From positions 727,006-791,005 of the forward strand of contig NZ_JAAZQL010000001.1 in NCBI RefSeq assembly GCF_012275515.1: a DNA stretch of 64,000 nucleotides, read 5' to 3'. The stretch comes from Novosphingobium sp. SG707. Lineage in GTDB: Bacteria; Pseudomonadota; Alphaproteobacteria; Sphingomonadales; Sphingomonadaceae. Below, in pieces: positions 8,904 through 17,900 of the stretch. The first letter of the stretch is position 1. Every line of letters starts with the position of its first letter. The notes under the pieces are model-generated. The model worked only from the letters and a program-made list of their open reading frames with translations. It had not been told where the DNA came from and did not search any database. A program made the position numbers and the translations under genes.

Positions 8904-10468
8904 CCGGGGGGGCGATCAACCGGCGTGTGGTGCTGGGCGGCGTTGCCGGGCTGGGGGCGGCGGTCATGGCCGGGCGGCTGCTGGACAGGCCGCATGTGGC
9001 CCCGGTCGCGCTCCACGGCGACGGCCCGCCCCGGCAGGGCGGGCGCATCCGCGTGGCCAGCACATCGACATCGATCGGCGACACGCTGGATCCCGCGCGT
9101 GGCGCGCTCAACACCGATTATGTCCGGCATTTCATGCTCTACAGCGGGCTGACCGAGTTAGACCGGCATTTGAATGCCCAGCCCGCTCTGGCCGAAAGCC
9201 TGACCAGCGACGATCAGCAGGTGTGGCATGCGGCCCTGCGCCGGGGCGTGACTTTTCACAACGGCAAGAGCCTGAGTGCCAAGGATGTCGTCCATTCGCT
9301 GCTGCGCCACAAGGACCCGCGCATCGGCTCGAAAATGGCCGATATCGCGCGCCAGTTTGCCGATGTGCGCGCCACCGGCCCGCGTGAGGTCCGCATCACG
9401 CTGACCGGCCCGAATGCGGATTTGCCGGTCATTCTGGCCCAGTCGCATTTCCTCATTGTCGACGCCGATCATGACGATCCGCAAACGGCCAATGGCACCG
9501 GTCCCTTTCTGCTGGCCGAATTTCGGCCCGGCATCCGCACGGTGGTGCGGCGCAACCCCAATTTCTGGAAAGCGGGCAGGCCCTATCTCGACGAGATCGA
9601 ACTGATCGCCATTCCCGATGAGGTCAGCCGCGTCAGCGCCTTGCTGGCGGGCGATGTGCAATTGATCAATGCGGTCAATCCGCGCTCGACGCGGCGCATT
9701 CTGGCCTCGCCCGGGCATGGGGTCATCGAGACGAAATCGGGCCTCTACACCAATCTGGTTGCGCGTCAGGACCAATTGCCCACCGGCAACCCCGATTTCA
9801 CCGCCGCGATCCGCCACCTGCTGGACCGGCCGCTGATCAACCGCGCGCTTTTCCGCAATTACGGCACCATCGCCAATGACCAGCCGATCCCGCCCGGCCA
9901 TCCCTATTTCCGCGACGATCTGCCCCAGACCAACCTCGATCTGGACCGCGCGAAATGGCATGTCCAGCGCTCGGGCCTGAGCGGCATACGCCTGCCGGTC
10001 TATGCCTCGCCCGCCGCCGAAGGGTCGGTGGACATGGCCTCGATCCTTCAGGAATATGGTGCCCGCGTGGGGCTGGATCTGGCGGTCAACCGGGTGCCTG
10101 CCGATGGCTATTGGTCCACCCATTGGATGAAGCACCCGCTGTTTTTCGGCAACAACAACCCGCGCCCCACGGCCGACATGGTCTTCAGCCTGTTTTACAA
10201 ATCGGACGCCAATTGGAATGAAACCGGGTGGCAAAATCCGCGCTTTGACAAGCTGTTGATCGAGGCGCGCGGCGAGACCGACCACCAGCGCCGCAAGCAG
10301 CTCTATGGCGAGATGCAGGGGCTGGTCCACCAGCAGTGCGGCAGCGTGATCCCGGTGTTCATCAGCCTGCTCGATGGCCATGACCGTCGGTTGCGGGGCT
10401 TCTATCCGGTCCCGCTGGGCGGGTTCATGGGCTACACTTTTGCCGAACATGTGTGGTGGGATGGGTGA
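8900..10468 (+). CDS. Tat-exported ABC-type peptide/opine substrate-binding protein (SBP_bac_5), orphan
   Basis: A 522-residue periplasmic binding protein of the DppA/OppA (SBP_bac_5) family. The N-terminus has twin arginines followed by a hydrophobic stretch (NRRVVLGGVAGLGAAVMAG), consistent with Tat export. Family features follow: TLDPARGALNTDYVRHFMLYSGLTE, the RRGVTFHNGKSLSAKDVVHSL block and LRRGV-type strands. The GTG at 8900 overlaps the preceding aldehyde dehydrogenase stop. Family members normally sit beside two permeases and two ATPases, but none is encoded in this window, so the protein must work with a distant transporter or serve as a binding or chemoreceptor partner. Confidence 0.85.
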   Translation: MTGGAINRRVVLGGVAGLGAAVMAGRLLDRPHVAPVALHGDGPPRQGGRIRVASTSTSIGDTLDPARGALNTDYVRHFMLYSGLTELDRHLNAQPALAESLTSDDQQVWHAALRRGVTFHNGKSLSAKDVVHSLLRHKDPRIGSKMADIARQFADVRATGPREVRITLTGPNADLPVILAQSHFLIVDADHDDPQTANGTGPFLLAEFRPGIRTVVRRNPNFWKAGRPYLDEIELIAIPDEVSRVSALLAGDVQLINAVNPRSTRRILASPGHGVIETKSGLYTNLVARQDQLPTGNPDFTAAIRHLLDRPLINRALFRNYGTIANDQPIPPGHPYFRDDLPQTNLDLDRAKWHVQRSGLSGIRLPVYASPAAEGSVDMASILQEYGARVGLDLAVNRVPADGYWSTHWMKHPLFFGNNNPRPTADMVFSLFYKSDANWNETGWQNPRFDKLLIEARGETDHQRRKQLYGEMQGLVHQQCGSVIPVFISLLDGHDRRLRGFYPVPLGGFMGYTFAEHVWWDG

Positions 10469-10538
10469 AGGGGTTAACCTCAAGCTTAATCTATCCTGCA
10501 AAAACCATTAATTGTATCCACCACCCGGGACCGACACA

Positions 10539-11753
10539 ATGGCCCGACAAGATCAGCAAGGAACATCTGTGGTGACTGAGCCGACACTTCTTGAGCAGGC
10601 CCGCGAGAGCGACGCTTCGCTGCGCCTTGGCGCATTGGAAACCCCCTGTCTCGTCCTCGATGCCGAGCGGATGGAGCGCAACATCGCCCGGCTGCGCGCC
10701 CGGTTGGCGCCTCATGGCGTGACCTTGCGCCCGCATCTCAAGACGGCCAAATCGGTTGAGGTCGCCCGGCAGGTGATGGAAAGCCCGCAGGGGCCCGCCA
10801 CTGTTTCGACCCTGAAGGAGGCGGAATTCTTTGCCGATGCCGGGGTGCGCGACATCATCTATGCCGTGGGTATTGCGCCGTGGAAACTGGCCAAGGTGAT
10901 CGAACTGCGGCGCCGGGGCGTCGATCTGGCGGTGGTGCTGGACACGGTGGAGCAGGCGCAGGCGGTGGCCAAGGCCTCACGCGAAAGCGGGGAAATCATT
11001 CCGGCGCTGATCGAGATCGACTGCGATGGCCATCGTTCGGGCGTGCTGCCCGATGATGCGGCGCGGCTGGTGGAAATCGGACGGACGCTGTGTGATGGCG
11101 GTGAACTGCGCGGCGTCCTCACCCATGCCGGGGGCAGCTATGCCGCGCGTGGGACGCAGGCGCTGCAACAGGCCGCCGAACAGGAAAGGCGCAGCGTGGT
11201 CGATGCGGCCACCATCCTGCGCGACGCGGGCCTGCCTTGCCCGGTGGTCAGCATCGGTTCGACGCCCACAGCCCATCACGCGCTCGACCTGACCGGCGTG
11301 ACTGAGGTGCGGGCCGGGGTCTTCGTATTCTTCGATCTGGTGATGGCGGGCATCGGCATTTGTAATGTCGATGATATCGCCATTTCGGTGATGGGCACGG
11401 TGATCGGTCATCAGCGCGACAAGGGCTGGATCCTGATCGATGCCGGATGGATGGCCATGTCGCAGGATCGCGGCACCTCCAAACAGGCCGTCAATCAGGG
11501 CTATGGCGTGGTCTGCGATCTGGTGGGCAATCCCTATCCCGATCTCATTCTGGCCGATGCCAATCAGGAACATGGCATCATCACCGTCCGCCCCGGTTCG
11601 GACGGGAAACTGCCCGATCTGGCGATCGGCGATCGCGTGCGGGTTCTGCCCAATCACGCCTGCGCCACCGGGGCGCAGCATCGCACTTATAATGTCGTGC
11701 ATGGCAGCAGCGATCTCGTGACTGGCCAGTGGCAACGTTTCGGAGGCTGGTGA
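10539..11753 (+). CDS. PLP-dependent D-serine dehydratase / D-threonine aldolase-like enzyme (DSD1 family)
   Basis: A 404-residue alanine-racemase-fold enzyme of the DSD1 family. The PLP-binding Lys68 lies in RPHLKTAKS. The barrel segments THAGGSYAARG and SIGSTPTAHH are typical, and the C-terminal domain carries the zinc-binding His373-x-Cys375 pair (PNHACAT) seen in eukaryotic-type D-serine dehydratases and D-threonine aldolases. Such enzymes turn D-serine into pyruvate and ammonia via 2-aminoacrylate, or cleave D-threonine-type hydroxy-amino acids. ATG at 10539 is preferred over a TTG at 10512; a GTG at 10570 is also possible. Its stop overlaps the start of the RidA gene, matching a chemistry that releases reactive enamines. 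Confidence 0.85.
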   Translation: MARQDQQGTSVVTEPTLLEQARESDASLRLGALETPCLVLDAERMERNIARLRARLAPHGVTLRPHLKTAKSVEVARQVMESPQGPATVSTLKEAEFFADAGVRDIIYAVGIAPWKLAKVIELRRRGVDLAVVLDTVEQAQAVAKASRESGEIIPALIEIDCDGHRSGVLPDDAARLVEIGRTLCDGGELRGVLTHAGGSYAARGTQALQQAAEQERRSVVDAATILRDAGLPCPVVSIGSTPTAHHALDLTGVTEVRAGVFVFFDLVMAGIGICNVDDIAISVMGTVIGHQRDKGWILIDAGWMAMSQDRGTSKQAVNQGYGVVCDLVGNPYPDLILADANQEHGIITVRPGSDGKLPDLAIGDRVRVLPNHACATGAQHRTYNVVHGSSDLVTGQWQRFGGW

Positions 11754-12145
11754 TGAACAAGGCGCTCTCTCCCATCCTGACCGATCAGGCGCCCGCGCCG
11801 GCGGGCCATTATGCGCAGGCGATCCGCGCGGGCGACATGCTCTATGTCTCGGGCCAATTGCCGATCCGGGCCGACAAGGCCCCTCTGGATGACATGAGCT
11901 TTGCCGCACAGGCCCGGCAGGCCATCGCCAATATGCTGGCCATCCTGGAGGCGGCGGGCGGGACCCCTGAGGATCTGTGCCGCGTCACGGCCTATATCGT
12001 GGGCGTGGAAAACTGGCCCGAATTCAACCGCGTCTATGCCGACATGCTGGGCGATGCGCGGCCCGCGCGCACGGTCGTGCCGGTGCCTGAACTGCATTAC
12101 GGTTATCTGGTTGAAATCGACGCGGTGGCTGCGTTGCGCGGCTGA
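11753..12145 (+). CDS. ridA: RidA/YjgF family enamine/imine deaminase
   Basis: A 130-residue RidA-family protein, which hydrolyses reactive enamine/imine intermediates such as 2-aminoacrylate to the keto acid and ammonia. The family core is clear: AIRAGDMLYVSGQLPI, the QARQAIANMLAILEAAGG helix, and the terminal block with the carboxylate-binding Arg (ARPARTVVPVPELHYGYLVEID). The ATG overlaps the preceding dehydratase/aldolase stop as TGATG, so the two are co-translated. The pairing fits established biochemistry, since PLP-dependent serine/threonine dehydratases release 2-aminoacrylate. Confidence 0.93.
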   Translation: MNKALSPILTDQAPAPAGHYAQAIRAGDMLYVSGQLPIRADKAPLDDMSFAAQARQAIANMLAILEAAGGTPEDLCRVTAYIVGVENWPEFNRVYADMLGDARPARTVVPVPELHYGYLVEIDAVAALRG

Positions 12146-12169
12146 TCCCCTTTTTGTCAGGAGGCCATT

Positions 12170-13360
12170 ATGGCTGCTATTGCATGGAATCAGACTGATA
12201 CTCCGCCTGCAAAAACTGACAGGGCCGCAACGGCCACGAGATTGCAAAGCATTGATGCGTTGCGCGGGCTGGTGATGCTCTTCATGCTGCTCGACCATGT
12301 GCGTGAGACATGGTTTCTCTATGTGCCGGTGGGCGATCCGGTCGATGCGCGCACGGCAATCCCTGCGCTGTTCTTTACCCGGATCACCAGCACGCTTTGC
12401 GCCCCCATCTTCGTCGCGCTGACCGGCCTTTCGGCCTATCTCTACAGCCAGCGGCATACTCTGGCCGAAACCAGCGATTTTCTGCTGCGGCGCGGGGCCT
12501 TTCTGGTCCTGCTCGAACTCACGCTGGTCAATTTTTCATGGCGGGCCGAATTTCCCTTCCATTTCGTGTTTCTTCAGGTGATCTGGGCCATCGGCCTTTG
12601 CATGATCGTGCTGGCGGGCCTGATCCATCTGCCGGCGCGCGCAGTGCTGCTGCTGGGGCTGGCCATTGTGGGCGGGCACAATCTGTTTGACGGGGTGTCT
12701 TTAGCCCCTGACAGCCCGATGTTCATCCCTTGGGCCATCCTGCACAAGCGTTCGCAGATCGAACTGGCGGGCATGGTGGTCAAGTTCAACTATCCGGTGG
12801 TGCCGTGGATCGGGGTGATCTGCCTTGGCTGGTCGGCGGGCTCGTGGTTTTCCCGGCTTGCGCCTGATGCACGGATGGCCCGGCTGACGGCTGTCGGCGC
12901 GGCGATGATTGCGGGCTTTGTCATCCTGCGCGCGATCAACATCTATGGCGACGCCCCGTGGTTCACGGTCGAAGGCAGCACCATCCGCACCGTCATGAGC
13001 TTTCTGGCCCTGACCAAATATCCGCCCTCGCTGCTTTTCCTCCTGCCCACGCTGGGCACCGGGCTGATCTTGCTGGCCCTGTTCGAACGCGTCAATCACG
13101 CGCGCATTACCCACTGGCTCTCGGTGCTGGGCAGCGCGCCGATGTTCTTCTATCTCTTTCATCTCTATCTGCTGCGCATTTTCTATCTGACCGCGCGCGC
13201 CGTGTTCGGCACCAACCATGGCGACATCTTCGGTTTTGACTCGCTGGGCTGGGTATGGGTGTTCTACCTTGCCATTATTGTGCCGCTTTATTTTCCCACC
13301 CGCTGGTTTTCCAATTTCAAGAAGGCCCGCAAGGACATTTGGTGGCTCAAATATCTGTGA
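12170..13360 (+). CDS. DUF1624 / HGSNAT-like membrane protein
   Basis: A 396-residue integral membrane protein with about ten hydrophobic helices. The N-terminal segment RLQSIDALRGLVMLFMLLDHVRE, with its conserved Asp and His, is the hallmark of the DUF1624/heparan-alpha-glucosaminide N-acetyltransferase-like family. Members are thought to move acyl groups across membranes or modify envelope sugars. A strong AGGAGG sits 7 bases before the ATG. It lies 24 bases after ridA within the same plus-strand series, but its part in the pathway is not obvious. Confidence 0.82.
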   Translation: MAAIAWNQTDTPPAKTDRAATATRLQSIDALRGLVMLFMLLDHVRETWFLYVPVGDPVDARTAIPALFFTRITSTLCAPIFVALTGLSAYLYSQRHTLAETSDFLLRRGAFLVLLELTLVNFSWRAEFPFHFVFLQVIWAIGLCMIVLAGLIHLPARAVLLLGLAIVGGHNLFDGVSLAPDSPMFIPWAILHKRSQIELAGMVVKFNYPVVPWIGVICLGWSAGSWFSRLAPDARMARLTAVGAAMIAGFVILRAINIYGDAPWFTVEGSTIRTVMSFLALTKYPPSLLFLLPTLGTGLILLALFERVNHARITHWLSVLGSAPMFFYLFHLYLLRIFYLTARAVFGTNHGDIFGFDSLGWVWVFYLAIIVPLYFPTRWFSNFKKARKDIWWLKYL

Positions 13361-13413
13361 TGGATAAATATTTGTGATGGAGGGTCCGCCATCGCTTGAT
13401 GAGAGGTGAGGAA

Positions 13414-14736
13414 ATGCATCCTGTTGTTCAACCGGTCGCGAGCGACGAGCATCTGCCCGATGCGGTCGATGTCGCCGTGATCGGGGGTGGTATCGTCGGC
13501 ACGGCATCGGCCTATTATCTGGCGCGGCGCGGTTTGCGCGTGGCGCTGGTCGAAAAGGGCTATGTCGGCTGTGAACAATCGAGCCGCACGTGGGGCTGGT
13601 GCCGCCAGCAGAACCGCGACCGGCGAGAGATGCCGCTTTCGCTGCTCTCGATGCGGCTGTGGGATGAGATGCGCGGCGACATCGGCATGGATCCGGGCTT
13701 TCGCCGTACGGGCCTGGTCTATGCCACCGATGATGCCGCGACGCTGGCCGCTTGGGAGGGCTGGCGCCCGGTGGCCAAGGAGTTCGGGGTCGAAACCCAC
13801 ATGCTGACCGGCGCGCAGGCCGCAGAGCGCATCCCCCAGAACCGGCGGCAATGGGTGGGTGGGCTGCATTCGGTCCATGACGGCAAGGCCGAACCGGCGC
13901 TGGCCGCGCCCGTTCTGGCCGAAGGGGCAAGGCAGCTTGGCGCGACCATCCACCAGAACTGCGCCGCACGCGGACTGGATCTGACCAATGGACGGGTTTC
14001 GGGCCTGCATACCGAACTCGGCACGATCCGCGCCGATGCCGTGGTCTGCGCGGGCGGGGCATGGGCATCGGCCTTCATGCGCCGCCATGGTGTAACCTTT
14101 CCGCAGGCCAGCGTGCGCCAGACAGCCCTGCGCACCAAACCCACCGTCAATCTTGGCGAGGTGGTCTATTGCCCCGATCTGGCGATGACGCGGCGGCTTG
14201 ACGGCAGCTACACCCTTGCCATCAGCGGCCGCGCGACACTGGAACTGACCCCGCAGGGCATCCGCTTCGCCCGCGAATTCATGCCGCAATTCATCCAGCG
14301 TCTCAAGGCGGTGCAGTTGGGCGTCAGCGGTTCTTTCTTTACGGGGCCGGAATCGCTCTCGGCCGTGCTGGGCCATGATCCGTCCATCTTTGAGGCCACG
14401 CGCGTGCTGTCGCCCAAGCCCAACCCCAAGCTGGTCGCGGCGATCAAGGCCAATCTTGTCGGCACATTTCCGCAACTGGCCAATCTGGAACTGGATGGCG
14501 CGTGGGGTGCCTATGTCGACTGCACGCCAGATGCGGTGCCGGTGGTATCGGCGGTGGATCGGATTGGCGGGCTGTATCTGGCCGCCGGTTGTTCGGGGCA
14601 TGGTTTCGGTCTGGGGCCGGGCATCGGCAAGCTGATGTCAGAACTGGTGGCCAATGATGCGACGAGTGTCGATCCGGCCCATTTCCGCCTCAACCGTCTT
14701 GTTGACGGTTCGGCAATCAACGTGGGGTCCCTCTAG
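13414..14736 (+). CDS. FAD-dependent D-amino-acid/amine oxidoreductase (DAO family)
   Basis: A 440-residue flavoprotein of the DAO/GlpD family, which oxidises amino or imino groups and passes electrons to oxygen or the respiratory chain. The N-terminal Rossmann motif VAVIGGGIVGTASAYYLARRG is followed by an EK segment binding the ribose, then SSRTWGWCRQQNRDRREMPL, which marks a subgroup of proteobacterial amino-acid dehydrogenases, and a C-terminal GAYVDCTPDAVPVV and GLYLAAGCSGHGFGLGPG flavin-binding block. The start at 13414 has AGGTGAGG just upstream; the frame is open to a TTG at 13396. As last gene of the cluster it fits oxidative deamination of a D-amino acid or secondary amine. Confidence 0.88.
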   Translation: MHPVVQPVASDEHLPDAVDVAVIGGGIVGTASAYYLARRGLRVALVEKGYVGCEQSSRTWGWCRQQNRDRREMPLSLLSMRLWDEMRGDIGMDPGFRRTGLVYATDDAATLAAWEGWRPVAKEFGVETHMLTGAQAAERIPQNRRQWVGGLHSVHDGKAEPALAAPVLAEGARQLGATIHQNCAARGLDLTNGRVSGLHTELGTIRADAVVCAGGAWASAFMRRHGVTFPQASVRQTALRTKPTVNLGEVVYCPDLAMTRRLDGSYTLAISGRATLELTPQGIRFAREFMPQFIQRLKAVQLGVSGSFFTGPESLSAVLGHDPSIFEATRVLSPKPNPKLVAAIKANLVGTFPQLANLELDGAWGAYVDCTPDAVPVVSAVDRIGGLYLAAGCSGHGFGLGPGIGKLMSELVANDATSVDPAHFRLNRLVDGSAINVGSL

Positions 14737-14856
14737 GTTCGGGCCCCTGTCGGGCGGGGTGTTCCGGCTGGTTCCGGCATCCCGGCCCGCCCGCAAAGGG
14801 GCGTAACAGCATAAGTCGCGAATACCAGCCCCACCCATCCGCTCTTTACGGCGGCG

Positions 14857-14908
14857 CCGGAAAGGGGGGCGGGCCTTTGAAATGGCGCCGGCCCGCCCCC
14901 CTTTCCGG
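14857..14908. terminator. strong hairpin after the autotransporter gene
   Basis: Two perfectly complementary 19-base arms (CCGGAAAGGGGGGCGGGCC at 14857-14875 and its complement at 14890-14908) enclose a 14-base loop. The hairpin begins five bases after the autotransporter stop codon on the minus strand and lies downstream of the plus-strand oxidoreductase gene, so it may end transcription from both sides. No long T-tract follows on either strand, so it is not a classical intrinsic terminator. Confidence 0.65.
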
Positions 14909-14912
14909 CTTC

Positions 14913-17900
14913 CTAGATCCGCCAGCGCAGCCCCGCCGTCACGCTCTCACGCTTGCCGCTTTGGCCCAGTTCGCCAGAGGCATTGAGAAACAGCACGGCA
15001 CCGGGCGAGAGGCGATATTCGCCGCCGACGGCCGCCGTGGCGCTGACCGGATCGCGGCCGAAGCCATAGGCCATCAGACCATAGCCACCGCCCGCCATTC
15101 CCGCGATGGCCGAAACCGCATCGCTTTTCAGGCGATAGCGCATGCCCAGCGTCAGGAACGAACGCCAAGGCCCCTTGGCGTCGGGCGCATTTTCAAAGCC
15201 CAGCCCGGCATCGAGAAAGCCCTGCCTGCGCGTGGCCTCATCGATATTCAGCGCGAAAGGATGAGCGCTTGCCTCCTTCAGCGCGCCGTGATGCGTGCGG
15301 ACCCAGGTGGCGCCCAGATGCGGGCGAAGCTGCCAGCCCTGAGACAGATCAAAAACATGGCTGATCGAAGCGTCCAGCGAGAAGCTGGGCAGGGTGTAAC
15401 CGGCCGAAACCTGTCCGGCATCGGGAACGTTGCGCCGGGTGGTTGCCCGCGCCGCGTCATAGGATGCCGACAGGGTCACGCTGGTGTTGCTGCCGCCCAG
15501 GCGCAAGGCCATGCCGCCCACGACCCCGCGCGCGCTGGTCGAAGCCCCGATGGCGCCGACCGACTGGTTCTGATCAACCCAGCCGACATAGGCCGAGAGC
15601 GCATAGCCTTCGCCCCCAAAGCCCAATCCGCCCAGCACGCCGTAGCCATTGATCGTCGCGCGGCTGATCCCCTGCGTTTCATGACCTGCAAACTGGCGCA
15701 GGCTGCCCAGCGTCTGGCCAAAGGCAAAGACGTGATTGCCTCCGCGATCTTCGCCCAGGCCCATCGTGCGCCCGGCTGCTGCCAGCGACAGAGCGGTTTC
15801 CGCGCCGATTTCCATCGCATCGGCATAGGGTTCAGGCGTGATCCGCGCAAAAGCAGAGGTGACAGGCGCGCCGTTGCCATCCTGCAGCGCCATCAGCGCC
15901 GGGAACAACGCGGCGGGCGCGTTGCTGGCCGCCATCGCATTGTTCACATAGCTGATCGCGCGTTGCACCTGCGGATTATAGGCGGCGGAATTGGCAAATT
16001 GCACCAGCAGGCCCAGATCGCCGTTAGACTGCGTTCTCACGACGCCGGGCAGGCCGGTTACCTTGTCATAGGTGCCGGTAATCCCGCCCGAGGCGCTGAT
16101 AAGGTTCAGCGTGCTGCCCACCTTGATCGGGGTGGTGGCCGCGATCTGCAACGTGCTGCCCGAGGCGATGACCAGCTTGCCGTTGACGATCAGCTTGTCC
16201 TGCGCGTTGGGCGCGATTTCGAACAGTGAGGTCGAGCCGCTGTTCAGCGTCACATTGCCATTGACCGTCATCGTGCCGGGCGACGCGCCGGGGCTCAGGA
16301 TGCCGCTGACCGAGATATTGCCGTTGACCGTACCGGCCGAGCCGAAGGTCGCCCCGCTGCCCACGGCAATCGAGTTGGCATTGATCACCGATCCGGCCAG
16401 ACCCACCAACCGCCCGCCCGTCAGCCCGATCGAGCCCAGAGCAGCCGTACCCGAGACCGTGGCGAAGCCGCCGCTCTGCGTCAGGGCGGCGATGTTGCTG
16501 ATCGAGGAAAAGCTCTGATTGCCGCCGGTGATGGCCAGCGTATTGGTGCCCGCCCCGCCATCGAGCGCGCCGGTGAACATGCCGCCAAAGGCAAAGGCGT
16601 CATTGCCGGTGCCGGTAAGGATCCGGCCCGTCATCGTGCCCGTGTTGGTCAAGACCACCGGGGCGCCTGTCAGCACGACATCGCCGGTGATCGTGCCGCT
16701 GTTGTTCAGGCTCAGGTTCTGGCTGCCGGTGATCGACGCGTTGATGGCATAATTGATGGTGAGGACGGCATAATAGGGCGGCGTCGGAGAATAGGTATAA
16801 TAGCTTTGCGTGTAGCCGGTGATCGTTCCGGAATTGGTGATGCTGGCCGTTGTGCCTGCCCCGCCGATGAGCGAAACGATCATTCCGCCATTGATTGTCC
16901 CGCTGTTGGCAATCGTGCTGTTGGCATTGGGCGATGAGCCATAAAGCGCGACGGCAGGGTTGCTGCCCGCGTTGAGGATCGTGCCGCTGTTGCTGAAATT
17001 GAGCCCTATCCCGGTCCACAGGGTGACGGCATTGCCAGACAGGCGGACCGAGCCAACAGTGGCCGAATTGTCAAACAGGGCTGCATTGACATAGATGCTG
17101 CCGACATTGGCCCGGTTGACCAAGCCGGCCAGTTCGGTGTTGAGATAGGATGTGTAATTGAGCGAATAGATGCTGCCGCTGCTGGCCAGTTGGTTGATGA
17201 TCGTGCCATCGCCGCCGACGTAGATCGTGCCGGTATAGGACGATGGGCCGGTGAGGGTGATGCGCGAGGCCGCCCCTGCCGCAATGGCGAATTCCCGCAT
17301 GAAATTGGCGGGCAAGGCGCCGCCCAGCGCCACCGTGGTCGTGCCGCTGCGCTGATGGCCAAGGCTGATGGTGTCTCCGGTCGTGCTGATCGTGCCGGTC
17401 ACGCCATAGCCTTGACCCGTTTCGATCAGCATGTTGTCGCCATAGCCGAAGGCCAGATTGCCGTTCAGCATGCCGCCATTGGCAACATAGGTTCCGCTGC
17501 TGTAACCGAAATTGATGTCGCCGTTGATCGTCCCGGCATTGCTGACCATTCCGCCGGCCATTTGGATGGCGGTTGCCGCGCCGGAAATGGTTGCCCCGGC
17601 CAGATTGGTGATGGTCGAATTAAAGCCGGAATATTGGGCGATCGCGGTGGTCGTGCGGCTGGTGATCGAGCCCGAATTGGTGATGTCGACCTTTCCGTAC
17701 TGTATAATGGCGGCACCATCGGCGGTAATCTGGCCGCTGTTGAACAGGGTGGTATCGGGATTGGTGTTGGCGGTGTTCCAGGTGCTGCCGATGGAAATGC
17801 CTTGCGCCCCGGCGACCGAAATTGTGCCGGTGTTGACCAAGGGCCCATAGAGGCTGATGGCCGAAGCGCCGGAAACGGCATTGCCCGCAGTGTTGGTTAC

